Assembly: GCA_949740725.1 (NCBI GenBank)
Contig: CATJIO010000086.1
Location: 1-58,228 of the forward strand
DNA: 58,228 bases
Direction of reading: 5' to 3'
DNA from: an uncultured Lachnospiraceae bacterium
Lineage (GTDB): Bacteria; Bacillota; Clostridia; Lachnospirales; Lachnospiraceae
Of this stretch, positions 47,703 through 56,951 are shown piece after piece. Under the pieces are notes generated by a model, which ran no database searches, had not been told where the DNA came from, and saw nothing but the letters and a program-made list of their open reading frames with translations. The first letter of the stretch is position 1, and each line of letters begins with the position of its first letter. The position numbers and the translations under genes were made by a program.

Positions 47703-48086
47703 CTACTGAGAAACCGTTTCTCCAGGCCAATCATTAATACCGCCAAACTCTACGATATTTATATAGCCCAAAGCCGCCAGCTTTTCTGATGCCTGTTTAC
47801 TACGGTTTCCGCTGCGACAGTACACGAAAATCAGCTGTTCTTTGTCTGGCAGCTCTGGTATCTCTTCCGATCCGATTGTTTCGTTTGGAATATTGACTGC
47901 ATCAGGAATATGCTTATCCTTGAATTCTTCCGGAGTGCGGACATCCAAGATAAGGTAACCATTTTCTTCATCCATCATGGCCACCGCTTCGTCCATGGTA
48001 ATCTGGCGATAGCCGGCCTTCTCAGCAGGGGCTGTACAGCTGACTAAAAGAAGCAGAGACAAAAGCCATGGCAGGTATCTTTTCAT
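47703..48086 (-). CDS. Rhodanese-domain lipoprotein
   Basis: A 127-residue protein with a short signal peptide ending LLLLVSC (Cys17), then a rhodanese domain: YLILDVRTPEEFKDKHIPDAVNIP and active loop VYCRSGNRSK. It should act outside the cell, anchored by lipid. Start 48086 follows GGAGGAGG. It is the first of four genes (rhodanese lipoprotein, thioredoxin, rhodanese, flavoprotein-rhodanese) with short gaps. Confidence 0.9.
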   Translation of the reverse strand: MKRYLPWLLSLLLLVSCTAPAEKAGYRQITMDEAVAMMDEENGYLILDVRTPEEFKDKHIPDAVNIPNETIGSEEIPELPDKEQLIFVYCRSGNRSKQASEKLAALGYINIVEFGGINDWPGETVSQ

Positions 48087-48220
48087 TGTGGTTCCTCCTC
48101 CCAAGTACCTCCTTATTTTTTTTGTGTTTTTTCTTTGTGGTTTTACTATACTTGATTTTTGCTTCCTCTTCTGTGATGAAATCACAAAGATAATTCTGCG
48201 AATACTTTCGTTCCAAAATG

Positions 48221-48970
48221 TTAATCCCCCTGGCGGTTCCCGCAGCCTGCCAGAAGTTCCATCCACTCTTGTGGCAACAGAGACCAGGTTAGTTTATCCC
48301 TCTGGCAGAACACGGCTCTTCCCTTTGCTGAATGGCAGCGGTATTGGATCCTGTATTGGAGAAATGGGTAGTCCTTATGGTGCAGGACAAGGAATCTGCC
48401 AGACCAGCCGTCACCTTCCAAAAAAGCACCCTCTGCCTTTTCCCCGCCACTGCTATATGCTTCTGTCAACGCAGCGATCATGGCCGGATCATTGATCTGT
48501 ATGGAGGCGCGCTCCTCCTCTCCGTACACAACAGTAACTGAAGAAACCATCTCCGCATCCGGCGTTCCAAGAGAAATATCCTCCCGCATCCAGAGACGGC
48601 CTTCTACACCGCCAAAATAATATTTGCGCGGCTGCGTATAGAGAAATCCCCGCTCCTCATCACCGGCTATCTCATAAACTGCAAGCCCGCTGCCATCTTC
48701 TGCTCCCTCGCCGCAGACACCGATCTGCTTCCCTTTACCTCCTGCCGGTGTCCACACGTATGTATCATGATCACGATAATAACAGGCCTGCTCGTCCCCA
48801 TATTCAGCTAAATCCCGTTGATACCGTACCCCGTCGACCGTAAGAACTATCCCATACTCCCCCAAATCCTCCATGGGATAAACCGGCAGATTCTCCTTAC
48901 TCCCGCATCCAGCAAACAGGAAAAGCAGGCAAAAAATGATCAACATACAAAATACCTTTTTCCTTATCAT
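48221..48970 (-). CDS. Secreted lipoprotein of unknown function
   Basis: A 249-residue lipoprotein; the signal peptide ends LLFLFAGC (Cys22). The mature domain is beta-rich with no motif I recognise; the stretch GRFLVLHHKDYPFLQYRIQYRC resembles small extracytoplasmic domains common in clostridial lipoproteins. It lies 134 bp upstream of the rhodanese lipoprotein start, in the same direction, and may share its transcript. Confidence 0.75.
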   Translation of the reverse strand: MIRKKVFCMLIIFCLLFLFAGCGSKENLPVYPMEDLGEYGIVLTVDGVRYQRDLAEYGDEQACYYRDHDTYVWTPAGGKGKQIGVCGEGAEDGSGLAVYEIAGDEERGFLYTQPRKYYFGGVEGRLWMREDISLGTPDAEMVSSVTVVYGEEERASIQINDPAMIAALTEAYSSGGEKAEGAFLEGDGWSGRFLVLHHKDYPFLQYRIQYRCHSAKGRAVFCQRDKLTWSLLPQEWMELLAGCGNRQGD

Positions 48971-49090
48971 CTCAAACCTCTACCATTCTCATCCTCTATT
49001 CTGCTGTCTTTTCCTTCACCATTAAATTTTACATCCAGCAAAGATTTCTGTAAAGCGTTGCTGAAGAACAAAATGAATATAAGTAGTTGT

Positions 49091-50428
49091 CTAGTTTATG
49101 CTCAAATTTATATCATGAATATACATAACTATACAGATTATTGTCAATATCGTTTCAACGACGGGCTGTGCCGCAATCACGCCATTCAGTTTCCAAAAAT
49201 AGTTCAACATAATTACGCCAGGAATAAATAGTACGGCATTTCTTAGAACGGTAATCGTCAGCGATTTGATTGCTTTTCCTAATGCCTGAAAATAGCTTGT
49301 CATCATATTGATAACCCCAAGCATAGGCGCCGACAAACAGAGGATTTTCAGAAAGTACCCCGTTTGTTCAATCAAAACATCATCTTGCAGGAATATGGCG
49401 GCAAGTTGCTTTCCCCATAATATAAAAACAACCGTAAATATTGCCCCCATAAAAACCCCATATCGTATCGTATATTTTATTATGCCAAGCATTCGTTTTT
49501 TCTCATTTCCTCCATAGCAATAGCCCACTAAAGGGGCAACACCCTGTGATAATCCTACTGATAGCAAAATGGGAACCATATCCAGTTTATATGCTATTCC
49601 ATAAGAAGCTACTGCATCAGATCCATAAATACTAATATAGTTGTTAAGTACAATATTGGAAACGCTCATAAGCACGGTAATGAGCGCGCCAGGAATACCA
49701 ATACTCACCACATTACGAATCGTCGCTGTATTTGGGGAACAACGTTTAGGTGTCCATGGTACTAATTGATTTCCCCTGTGTTCTTCGCAAATCATACAAA
49801 TAAGATAATATATCGTTGCACAGACAAATCCTAAAGATGTTGCCAGAGCGGCTCCTGCTGTTCCCCACCCCAGTATCGCGATAAAAACATAATCCAATAT
49901 CATATTGATTACATTTCCAAGTACCAGCCCAATCGTACTTTCTTTGATTAGACCAACTGAACGGAACAAATGGACAAATCCATTTGCCAGCATAATGAAA
50001 GGAGCACCGATAAAAATCCACTTCAGATAATCACAGGTATAAGTAAGATTATCCGCATCCGCGCCAGATACTTTTGCCAATGGCCGCAAAAATACTAATC
50101 CCAAAGCAAGAGTAATCACGCCTGCAATTACCATTGCGTATACACAAAAATTCATCGTTGCGCCGGATTCTTCTCTCTTTTCCTCCCCCAATAATCGGGC
50201 AATTACACTACTGCCTCCCATTCCGAAAATACTGGCAATGGACATAATAATCAACAATATAGGCGCGCACAATGTTACCGCGGCAATCATTGCAGGTTCC
50301 TTTGTTAGAGATACAAAAAACGTATCGGCAATATTATAAATAAGTGTTGTAAGCTGCCCCAACATAGCAGGCAATCCGACTCTCATAATAGCTTTGGTAA
50401 AATTCTTTTCTTCAAAAACTGATGTCAT
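49091..50428 (-). CDS. MATE-family multidrug efflux transporter
   Basis: A 445-residue 12-helix protein. MATE landmarks: KAIMRVGLPAMLGQLTTLIYNIADTFFVS, SIFGMGGSSVIARLLGE, and the repeat-2 start VVSIGIPGALITVLMSVSN with SQGVAPLVGYCYGG. It exports cationic compounds by Na+ or H+ exchange. Start 50428 follows GGGAGG. It is divergent from a Crp-like regulator, its probable controller. Base composition is AT-richer than in the genes to the left. Confidence 0.93.
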   Translation of the reverse strand: MTSVFEEKNFTKAIMRVGLPAMLGQLTTLIYNIADTFFVSLTKEPAMIAAVTLCAPILLIIMSIASIFGMGGSSVIARLLGEEKREESGATMNFCVYAMVIAGVITLALGLVFLRPLAKVSGADADNLTYTCDYLKWIFIGAPFIMLANGFVHLFRSVGLIKESTIGLVLGNVINMILDYVFIAILGWGTAGAALATSLGFVCATIYYLICMICEEHRGNQLVPWTPKRCSPNTATIRNVVSIGIPGALITVLMSVSNIVLNNYISIYGSDAVASYGIAYKLDMVPILLSVGLSQGVAPLVGYCYGGNEKKRMLGIIKYTIRYGVFMGAIFTVVFILWGKQLAAIFLQDDVLIEQTGYFLKILCLSAPMLGVINMMTSYFQALGKAIKSLTITVLRNAVLFIPGVIMLNYFWKLNGVIAAQPVVETILTIICIVMYIHDINLSIN

Positions 50429-50488
50429 ATTTTCTTTTCCTCCCTTGATTTTCTTGGTATTATAATGTAGAATAAATTCAAAAAACAA

Positions 50489-50498
50489 GACATATGTC
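50489..50498. promoter_or_regulatory. Palindrome GACATATGTC, candidate operator
   Basis: A perfect 10-bp palindrome in the 88-bp gap between the divergent MATE and Crp-like genes, 19 nt before the regulator start. It is short, so it could be chance. Confidence 0.3.
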
Positions 50499-50516
50499 CG
50501 GTTATGGGAGGATTTT

Positions 50517-51137
50517 ATGGAAAGAATATATGATAAACGGGAGACTGCAATCTATATTGCTAAAAGTAAATATCATGCTGTACTCGACTCACTGGATATA
50601 GACTTTTACCTTATAAAATATGAAAAAGGCGAATTGGTGAGCTCGCCTTTTCAGAATGAATTACTATTTCAAATTGTGGAAAAAGGTTCTATAAATATCT
50701 ACCTCATCCGTGATGATGGTACGCGTTATTCATTGTCAACGGGAACTACCGATTACTTTCTCGGAGATATGGATATTTTTTATCCGAAAAACAGCAATAT
50801 TTATGCTGAAGCAGCGGAAAAACTGACTTGCATTTCCTTTTCCATGGAAAAACATAAGGAAATGCTATTCTCTAACAATAAGTTTCTTGTCCTCATATGC
50901 AATAGCCTTTCCGCAAAAATTGGAGAAATGACTGCTATTGACGCCGCCCCTGCTTCCCTTACCCAGCGGGTCATGTCCTACATGAAGTATAAATGCAAGG
51001 ACAAAACATTAAAAGGAATAGAACAAACTGCTTTTCACCTTCATTGCAGTGCAAGACAACTGCAAAGAGTTTTGAATCAAAGTGAAACCTCCGGATTAGT
51101 CAAAAAGATAGGAAAAGGGACGTATAAATTAATATAA
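50517..51137 (+). CDS. Crp/Fnr-like transcriptional regulator
   Basis: A 206-residue protein with an N-terminal cupin-like barrel (about 30-115, FQIVEKGSINIYLIRDDGTRYSL) and a C-terminal winged helix (GIEQTAFHLHCSARQLQRVLNQSETSGLVKKIGKGTYKL). No iron-sulfur motif. It is divergent from the MATE gene, an arrangement common for inducible efflux. The inducer is unknown. GGGAGG precedes the start. Confidence 0.85.
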   Translation: MERIYDKRETAIYIAKSKYHAVLDSLDIDFYLIKYEKGELVSSPFQNELLFQIVEKGSINIYLIRDDGTRYSLSTGTTDYFLGDMDIFYPKNSNIYAEAAEKLTCISFSMEKHKEMLFSNNKFLVLICNSLSAKIGEMTAIDAAPASLTQRVMSYMKYKCKDKTLKGIEQTAFHLHCSARQLQRVLNQSETSGLVKKIGKGTYKLI

Positions 51138-51186
51138 AACAAAATTATATATTTATTTCAGGAATCACGAATGCCGCGTTCCCAAT

Positions 51187-51915
51187 TTATTTTTGGTTTC
51201 TTCTTCCGTGTTTAATAATCCAATCCTGCGCCTTGCTTTTCCCTGTTTTCTCCCATTGTGAAATAATAAAATCCGCTTTCTCCGGAGCGTCTTTGTACAA
51301 GTCATTGAGATTATTTCCTACACTTTTTTGAACAAACTTTTCTGGATCGTCTTTTAGCTTGGTAAGAATAATCATATATCTTTCAAATTCATCTAATGCA
51401 ACAAATAATTTTTTCGACCAGGGCAAACGTATTCTAACTCCTTCACTTGCAAGTCGTCGAACATGAACATTTTTATCGGTTGCCCATTCTATTAGTTCGT
51501 CCATTACTTCTTTCGGATGCTCTTGTAGTAATGGACGGATAGCATATTCTCCGGTAAATCTTTTCGTTAATTCTTTCAAAAATGAAAGGGATAACATCCA
51601 ATTTTCATTTCCATATCGTTCAACATATCTGCCAATAGGCCACAGCCACCATCCAAAATTGAACATTCCTTCTGGCTTTTCCAATTCAGGCCCAAGCACA
51701 TTAAAAAAACATTGGATATTTTTCGAATAATCGTCTGGCATGCTTTTTTGCATAGCATCCACAATACAGTCAAGCCTTGCAAATAGCTCTTTGTCATCTA
51801 ACCTTCCAATTAAGGAGTGGCAGAAGTTTTCTTCATCGAAATCTGGCATCACTTGAAGTATCTTTTTGGAAAGGCTGAAAATGTAGTCATCATGATAATG
51901 ATCCTTATGTTTCAT
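51187..51915 (-). CDS. DNA alkylation repair protein (AlkC/AlkD-like HEAT-repeat glycosylase)
   Basis: A 242-residue all-helical protein. The order of conserved pieces (FFNVLGPEL, WWLWPIGRYVERYG, LKELTKRFTGEYAIRPLLQEHP, HVRRLASEGVRIRLPW, VQKSVGNNLNDLYKD) fits the AlkC branch of the AlkD/AlkC superfamily, which excises alkylated bases such as 3-methyladenine. AAGGAG precedes the start. It stands alone, followed by a divergent gap from the defence-like region. Confidence 0.82.
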   Translation of the reverse strand: MKHKDHYHDDYIFSLSKKILQVMPDFDEENFCHSLIGRLDDKELFARLDCIVDAMQKSMPDDYSKNIQCFFNVLGPELEKPEGMFNFGWWLWPIGRYVERYGNENWMLSLSFLKELTKRFTGEYAIRPLLQEHPKEVMDELIEWATDKNVHVRRLASEGVRIRLPWSKKLFVALDEFERYMIILTKLKDDPEKFVQKSVGNNLNDLYKDAPEKADFIISQWEKTGKSKAQDWIIKHGRRNQK

Positions 51916-52199
51916 ACTCGTTTGCTCCTTGTGATCAGGGTTTGGTTTAAATCTTCTGTATATTTAGAACATATCATAAAACGTGAAAAATAGCAATTAA
52001 GTTTCTTATCTACCCTTTATCCATAACTGCCCCCGTCACTCTCCTGCCAAGGCCTATTCGGCCTAAATCCCTCTATGCAAGCAATGTATTCGTGTGCTGT
52101 CTGCATTAACTTTACCAGAAATAATGCAGACAACACACGAATTAATAGAAAAAATATTCCGTTCAACCCTAATTCAAATAGCCTAAAGGTAAAACGCGC
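51916..52199. other. Intergenic region with a long inverted repeat
   Basis: No gene is supported. ATTCGTGTGCTGTCTGCATTA (52088-52108, 21 nt) is repeated in inverse at 52122-52142 with a single mismatch, around a 13-nt loop. A shorter hairpin AGGCC/GGCCT lies at about 52053-52067. Neither has a T-run suited to the minus-strand gene that ends at 52200. Confidence 0.6.
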
Positions 52200-55100
52200 C
52201 TATATACTATTTGCTGTTTTGTAATAATCTGTAACAAAATTCCTATTGTCATAGATGGTATTATAATACTGCGTTATGAATGATTCATATTCATTTAAAA
52301 TGTACTGTTTTATTTGCTTTTGGTTTGTATCATTCTCATATCGTATTTTTAAAATATAATTTACACATTTGTCGAATTGTTTGCTTCTTTTGACTGTTTG
52401 GATAAACTCTTGGCACATATTCTGGTCTTGACTAAAACTAAGCTTGATTATTCTTGCCGCATCCATATCAAATGGCGAGAGGATATACCAGCGTATACAA
52501 GTATCTAAATGCGATCCAAAGTTTCCTCCCAGGCTGAATGTATGCGGATAACATGGAATTGCAAGATGAGGAAACTCTCGATCAGGTTTGAATACCTTTT
52601 TCTGAATTGTTGCATAATCAATGTGTTCCTTCCTGTCTGAATAAAGATCAAAGGCGCGTACATAGTCAAGAATTTTCGCAGTATTGCTCATTTGTATTGC
52701 ATGTGGTGAGTCCATTGGACCAAAGCGAAATCTGTATATTTTTCTCCCGTTTGCCGTAACATAGATTGATACAATCTGCACTAAACGACGCGGAAAATGG
52801 CGAAGCGTTTCAGGCGTTATCATCTGCACCTCAACATCAGGGATATTCGTATCTGCAAGGCTGATATTTTTATCTGTCAATTCAACTTGGAATAATTTTT
52901 CACTATTCCAAAAACATACAGCAGGTATTTGCTCTGTTCCCACAACCAGATTCATGTTATCTAAATATGACTGATACGGGGTAATAAACTTATGGAACTG
53001 TTCTGCAGATACATTTTGGTAAAACAACAGAATCAACGATAATAAAATACCTGTTTTTTCGTTAAATCGATTATTTTTAGGATTTTTGGCATCTTGTTCA
53101 CAGAAGTATTCACACCATTTTTGCAAAATAGGCTCGCGAATAGCTAATAATTCATTTTCAGAAATCGCACCTTCTTTAAGGCGGTCTCGATCGATGTTCA
53201 TATATCGCATCGGATCTCCATCTAAAATAAGAATGCGCCACTCTAAAAATCCAGCATGAGTGTTTTGCATGCGATTCCTAGGATGGTATATTGTCTCAGT
53301 GTTTGAAATTTCATTAAATTTATAACTGATATGGTATAGACTCTGCGCAGTTTCTGGTAAGAATACTTGCTTACTCACACCTTTCATTCGAATTTCACAT
53401 GGACGAATTTTCAAACGATAATAGCGGCATGCTTGTTCATCCCAATAGTAAGCAATATTATCGGAAAAACTAAAGGGTTCTCCTTTGCTAGTCAAAAATG
53501 GTAATATTGAATCGATAGAATTGATAAATGGCAACATATGTTTATCCCTATAATTATTAAATGGGATGAAAAAGCTTCTGCGGAGATTCCGTTTATCTTT
53601 CTTGCTGTCTTTACCGGTTTTATCCTTTGTAATCTCTTGGTAAACAATGTTAAAATAGTCGCACTGAACACTTTTAATCAGTTCCTTACAAACTTGACAG
53701 ATTTCTGCATATGCTATGTCAATTTCTCTCCCAACATCAAATTGTGTGTCATAATAGAGAAATTTAAATTTGTTGCTGTCTGAAGCTTTAGACGCTATCA
53801 TTTTGTATGGATCAATGGCAATCTTTACATTCGTGCCTTGAATTGTGTTATCATAAAACATTCCATCATCGTTCTCAGGAATGTCATGTACGTCAATTTT
53901 ACCTCTGCTTTTACCGTAAGAATGCAGGACAATTAGCCTCTCTGGCTGATTGGGCTGACGTGTATAAAATTTAATACAATCGGTTAGTTGGAATACTGAT
54001 TGAAGCCCTATTCCAAAAATCCCAGAGGGCTTTATCCAATCAGGCATATTTTCCATAAGCTTACGCAGACGAATGTTATTTTCTTTGCTTGATCCGATAT
54101 CGGCAATATATTTGATATCATCGAGTGCAATGCCAATTCCCTTGTCTTTAACAATAATGAGAATTTGATTGTTCTCTAAGTCTTTGATAACTTCAACTAA
54201 GATGTCGTAATCTGCAAAAATTGTGTGCCGGTTTTCTTGCAAAAAATCAGTTAATTGTAGTCCAGATTTTGCGCTATTTTTAGAAAGGCCATATTTTAAA
54301 TGAACATTTTGCGTAATATCTACCCAAAGTTTAATTAACGATGCATCAATGGCATTTTGAATTACTTCTCTAATGCCAACATACTTATCCTGGTAGATAT
54401 TGGTGCCTTCCAAGAGACGCATAACCCGTTCTTGCGACATCTGCATTTGCATTTTTTTATTTGCAGAATGATACACCTTTTTATCAACAAAAATGTTAAT
54501 GTAGGGTTCGCCTGGAGGCATCCCAAAATTGTCAGGAGCGATATCTTCCCAGGCCAGTCGTAAATCAAGACATTCTTTTTGTAACCAACCTGTCCATTGG
54601 CTGATTAAATCGGCCGTTTCATAACCACCTTTAGATTTTTCACAGTCAGCTCGGATTTCAATCTTTTGAGGTGAGATCAAGAGATGAGAAACCGCCTCGT
54701 GTTTGTAGTAATGCATAAGAGACAACTGGGGAATCAGGGATTGCTTTTTCGCCGCTTTCCTCACAAACCAAAGAGGAAAACGATCATTGTCCAAATCAAG
54801 CAAATCCCCAAGTCTAAGCATCGCGGCAACAAATCGTGGGTGGAAATTGTCTCCTACAATACCATCTGCCACTGGTTTAAGTTGAAAGATATCATTGAAT
54901 GCTCTACCATGACACATACATATTTCGATAATCCCCTCTGATCCACATATGAACCGTCCCTTTAAATGATTTTCGAATAACCCATGAAAGTCTTGATCCA
55001 GGTTAACTATCCCTTTCCAATGATCAGAACGTAAATATAACTGTGCTGCAAGGGTAATTGACCAGTAAATATCCTTAATTGGAATATCCGTCTTATTTTT

Positions 55101-55553
55101 ATTCAAATGATCCAATAGGTTTTTGATCGCTTGAGCATCTTCCTTTTCTAACGTAGATAACTCTTTTTCTAACTTCCTTAGATAAGATTCAAATTCTTTG
55201 CTGCCAAGGATATCATATATCTTATCATAAGATCTCGCCATACCATAATCATGTGCATAAGCACAAATCAGTAGCATAAACGTATCCGTTGGTGTAAGCA
55301 TACGGATACGATCCTCTCCCAAGAAACGTTCTATTGCAAGTATGATGGATCGGGAGTGGCTAACGTCATGGAGGCTATAGTTTACAAATACGCTTCGGGA
55401 GGAAACAAGCTTGTCTTCTAGATCCTTTTTCAGAAGCTCAAACAAGCTATATAACTCGCTCATGGAAACGCCATCGGCTGCTCGAAGTTCTTCAAAATGC
55501 CGTTCAAGAGTCATTGGCAGGATATAACCTGGTTTTGCATGATAGTTCATCAT
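52200..55553 (-). CDS. Large HD-domain plus HSP90-type (GHKL) ATPase protein, candidate defence protein
   Basis: About 1117 residues. The N-terminal 350 residues are an HD-type domain (HD at 62-63 in YSLHDVSHSRS, HD at 101-102 in CAYAHDYGMA, and MLRLGDLLDLD near 245-256). Residues of about 375-620 are an HSP90-like ATPase: REVIQNAIDAS (Glu396, Asn400), VKDKGIGI (Asp470), and SGIFGIGLQS. The last 450 residues are not recognised. HD domains joined to HSP90-like ATPases are known from predicted bacterial conflict systems. The start at 55553 follows AAAGGCGG. It is AT-rich and divergent from an HTH sensor gene. Confidence 0.8.
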   Translation of the reverse strand: MMNYHAKPGYILPMTLERHFEELRAADGVSMSELYSLFELLKKDLEDKLVSSRSVFVNYSLHDVSHSRSIILAIERFLGEDRIRMLTPTDTFMLLICAYAHDYGMARSYDKIYDILGSKEFESYLRKLEKELSTLEKEDAQAIKNLLDHLNKNKTDIPIKDIYWSITLAAQLYLRSDHWKGIVNLDQDFHGLFENHLKGRFICGSEGIIEICMCHGRAFNDIFQLKPVADGIVGDNFHPRFVAAMLRLGDLLDLDNDRFPLWFVRKAAKKQSLIPQLSLMHYYKHEAVSHLLISPQKIEIRADCEKSKGGYETADLISQWTGWLQKECLDLRLAWEDIAPDNFGMPPGEPYINIFVDKKVYHSANKKMQMQMSQERVMRLLEGTNIYQDKYVGIREVIQNAIDASLIKLWVDITQNVHLKYGLSKNSAKSGLQLTDFLQENRHTIFADYDILVEVIKDLENNQILIIVKDKGIGIALDDIKYIADIGSSKENNIRLRKLMENMPDWIKPSGIFGIGLQSVFQLTDCIKFYTRQPNQPERLIVLHSYGKSRGKIDVHDIPENDDGMFYDNTIQGTNVKIAIDPYKMIASKASDSNKFKFLYYDTQFDVGREIDIAYAEICQVCKELIKSVQCDYFNIVYQEITKDKTGKDSKKDKRNLRRSFFIPFNNYRDKHMLPFINSIDSILPFLTSKGEPFSFSDNIAYYWDEQACRYYRLKIRPCEIRMKGVSKQVFLPETAQSLYHISYKFNEISNTETIYHPRNRMQNTHAGFLEWRILILDGDPMRYMNIDRDRLKEGAISENELLAIREPILQKWCEYFCEQDAKNPKNNRFNEKTGILLSLILLFYQNVSAEQFHKFITPYQSYLDNMNLVVGTEQIPAVCFWNSEKLFQVELTDKNISLADTNIPDVEVQMITPETLRHFPRRLVQIVSIYVTANGRKIYRFRFGPMDSPHAIQMSNTAKILDYVRAFDLYSDRKEHIDYATIQKKVFKPDREFPHLAIPCYPHTFSLGGNFGSHLDTCIRWYILSPFDMDAARIIKLSFSQDQNMCQEFIQTVKRSKQFDKCVNYILKIRYENDTNQKQIKQYILNEYESFITQYYNTIYDNRNFVTDYYKTANSI

Positions 55554-55640
55554 ACTTCTGTACCGCCTTTCTTTATAATTTAATAATAGCATAACACAAC
55601 TAATAAACAGCTTCAATTCGCATATAAAACAAGATATCGA

Positions 55641-55693
55641 CTATATTTTTGAATATAGTACACATACAAACAAGAAATAGAATATAGATATTC
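55641..55693. promoter_or_regulatory. Two related inverted repeats between the HSP90-type gene and its divergent regulator
   Basis: CTATATT-TTTG-AATATAG (55641-55658) and the perfect palindrome GAATATAGATATTC (55680-55693) share the core GAATATAG. Both lie in the 203-bp divergent intergenic region, just upstream of the regulator promoter. They are candidate operators of the HTH protein at 55757. The AT-rich background is a caution. Confidence 0.5.
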
Positions 55694-55709
55694 AATTTCA
55701 AAAGATATA

Positions 55710-55738
55710 TTGAAAAAATATATTCTGTATGATATGAT
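55710..55738 (+). promoter_or_regulatory. Sigma-A promoter of the HTH sensor gene
   Basis: TTGAAA (55710-55715), 17-nt spacer, TATGAT (55733-55738), 18 nt before the start at 55757. The message would have a very short leader containing AAGGAG. Confidence 0.65.
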
Positions 55739-55756
55739 AGAAAAAAGGAGATTACT

Positions 55757-56824
55757 ATGGAAAAAGCAGAATATTGTCAAATGGTAGGAAAACGTCTGGC
55801 GACAGCGATAGAGCAACTTAACTATAATCAGCAGAAAGTTCTCTTAATGTGTTCTGAACAAGGCTACTCAATCAATCAGTCCACTCTTTCTAAGATACTA
55901 TCAGGTTCAAGTTTACAAATATTTCAAATTGTTCAAATCTGCAGCGTGTTATCGTTGAATCTTTCAGAGGTGCTTTCATTAGATCCTGAAACAGAAGTAT
56001 GCATAGTTGGAAAGTATAAGGATTGCTCAAATCAGATTATCACAGATGCTCGAAACAATGCGTTTAGGGGTTATAAAGGAATATATTCAGCCTATTTTTA
56101 TACGACGAAGAATGAGGACTATATCCATTGTGGGACATTTAAGATTCAGGAAACCCCGATTACCCATCAATGTACAGCAGATTTTCGTTTTAAGACTGGT
56201 GAAAAGGATGAGAATGGAAAGGATATTGAAAAGCGTTATACTGGCCCCATCTACTATTCGGTCTCAATGCAAACGATATATTGTGAGATTTGTTCGGAAG
56301 AAATCGGTGAAAAATGCTATCTTTTATTTCACTATGATTTTCTTGCCTATCAAAATTTAGAATGCAGGCTGGTAACGGCCCTTACAGTTTCTAGTGGCGT
56401 GAAGCGGTTGCCAACAATGCATAGGCTTTTATTAACGAAAAAACAATTAACTCAAAGCGATCTAGAATATTTATGCGGACAACTTAAACTCAACAATTCG
56501 GAAATATTGATGTCAGAAAATGCATATCGGGAATTTCTTAGAGATGCAAAGCTTCCGGAAAAATTTTTTGAATATTTTGGCGCAAAGGAGACAAATGCTG
56601 AAGGCTTTTTATCTTCGGTAGCGAAGACCCCATATCTTTCCTTTAATGAGTCATTAATCAGTGATTCATTTCTTCCTCCGTTTGACAAAATTAAAATCAT
56701 TGGCCTTCTTAGAAAATATTCTTCTGCTCCAAGATATAATAAAATTAGCGGAAAAGCAGAAGAAATGGTATATAATTACTTACAGCATCAGAAAGAATAT
56801 GACAATGCAACCATAGATGAATAA
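55757..56824 (+). CDS. HTH regulator with large unrecognised C-terminal domain
   Basis: A 355-residue protein. Residues of about 8-75 form a Cro/C1-type helix-turn-helix (GKRLATAIEQLNYNQQKVL, SINQSTLSKILSGSS). The remaining 280 residues are not recognised; a central part of about 100-225 is mixed beta with KYKDCSNQIITDARN at its start, resembling a sensor domain. It is divergent from the HD-HSP90 gene, so it may sense a trigger and control it. Ends at a strong bidirectional terminator. Confidence 0.72.
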   Translation: MEKAEYCQMVGKRLATAIEQLNYNQQKVLLMCSEQGYSINQSTLSKILSGSSLQIFQIVQICSVLSLNLSEVLSLDPETEVCIVGKYKDCSNQIITDARNNAFRGYKGIYSAYFYTTKNEDYIHCGTFKIQETPITHQCTADFRFKTGEKDENGKDIEKRYTGPIYYSVSMQTIYCEICSEEIGEKCYLLFHYDFLAYQNLECRLVTALTVSSGVKRLPTMHRLLLTKKQLTQSDLEYLCGQLKLNNSEILMSENAYREFLRDAKLPEKFFEYFGAKETNAEGFLSSVAKTPYLSFNESLISDSFLPPFDKIKIIGLLRKYSSAPRYNKISGKAEEMVYNYLQHQKEYDNATIDE

Positions 56825-56852
56825 TGATATTAATAGACTATCAACCTTATGC

Positions 56853-56889
56853 AAAACACCGCTTCTGCTAAAAACGAAGCGGTGTTTTT
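56853..56889. terminator. Bidirectional intrinsic terminator
   Basis: AAAACACCGCTTC / GAAGCGGTGTTTT, a perfect 13-bp stem with a 10-nt loop; T-runs arise on both strands from the A/T ends. It lies between the convergent HTH sensor gene and the ASCH-like gene. Confidence 0.88.
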
Positions 56890-56951
56890 GTACGACTCCT
56901 GGTCGTCATCGTAAACACAATCCCGATTAGATTTCGAATAATACTCTTGTA

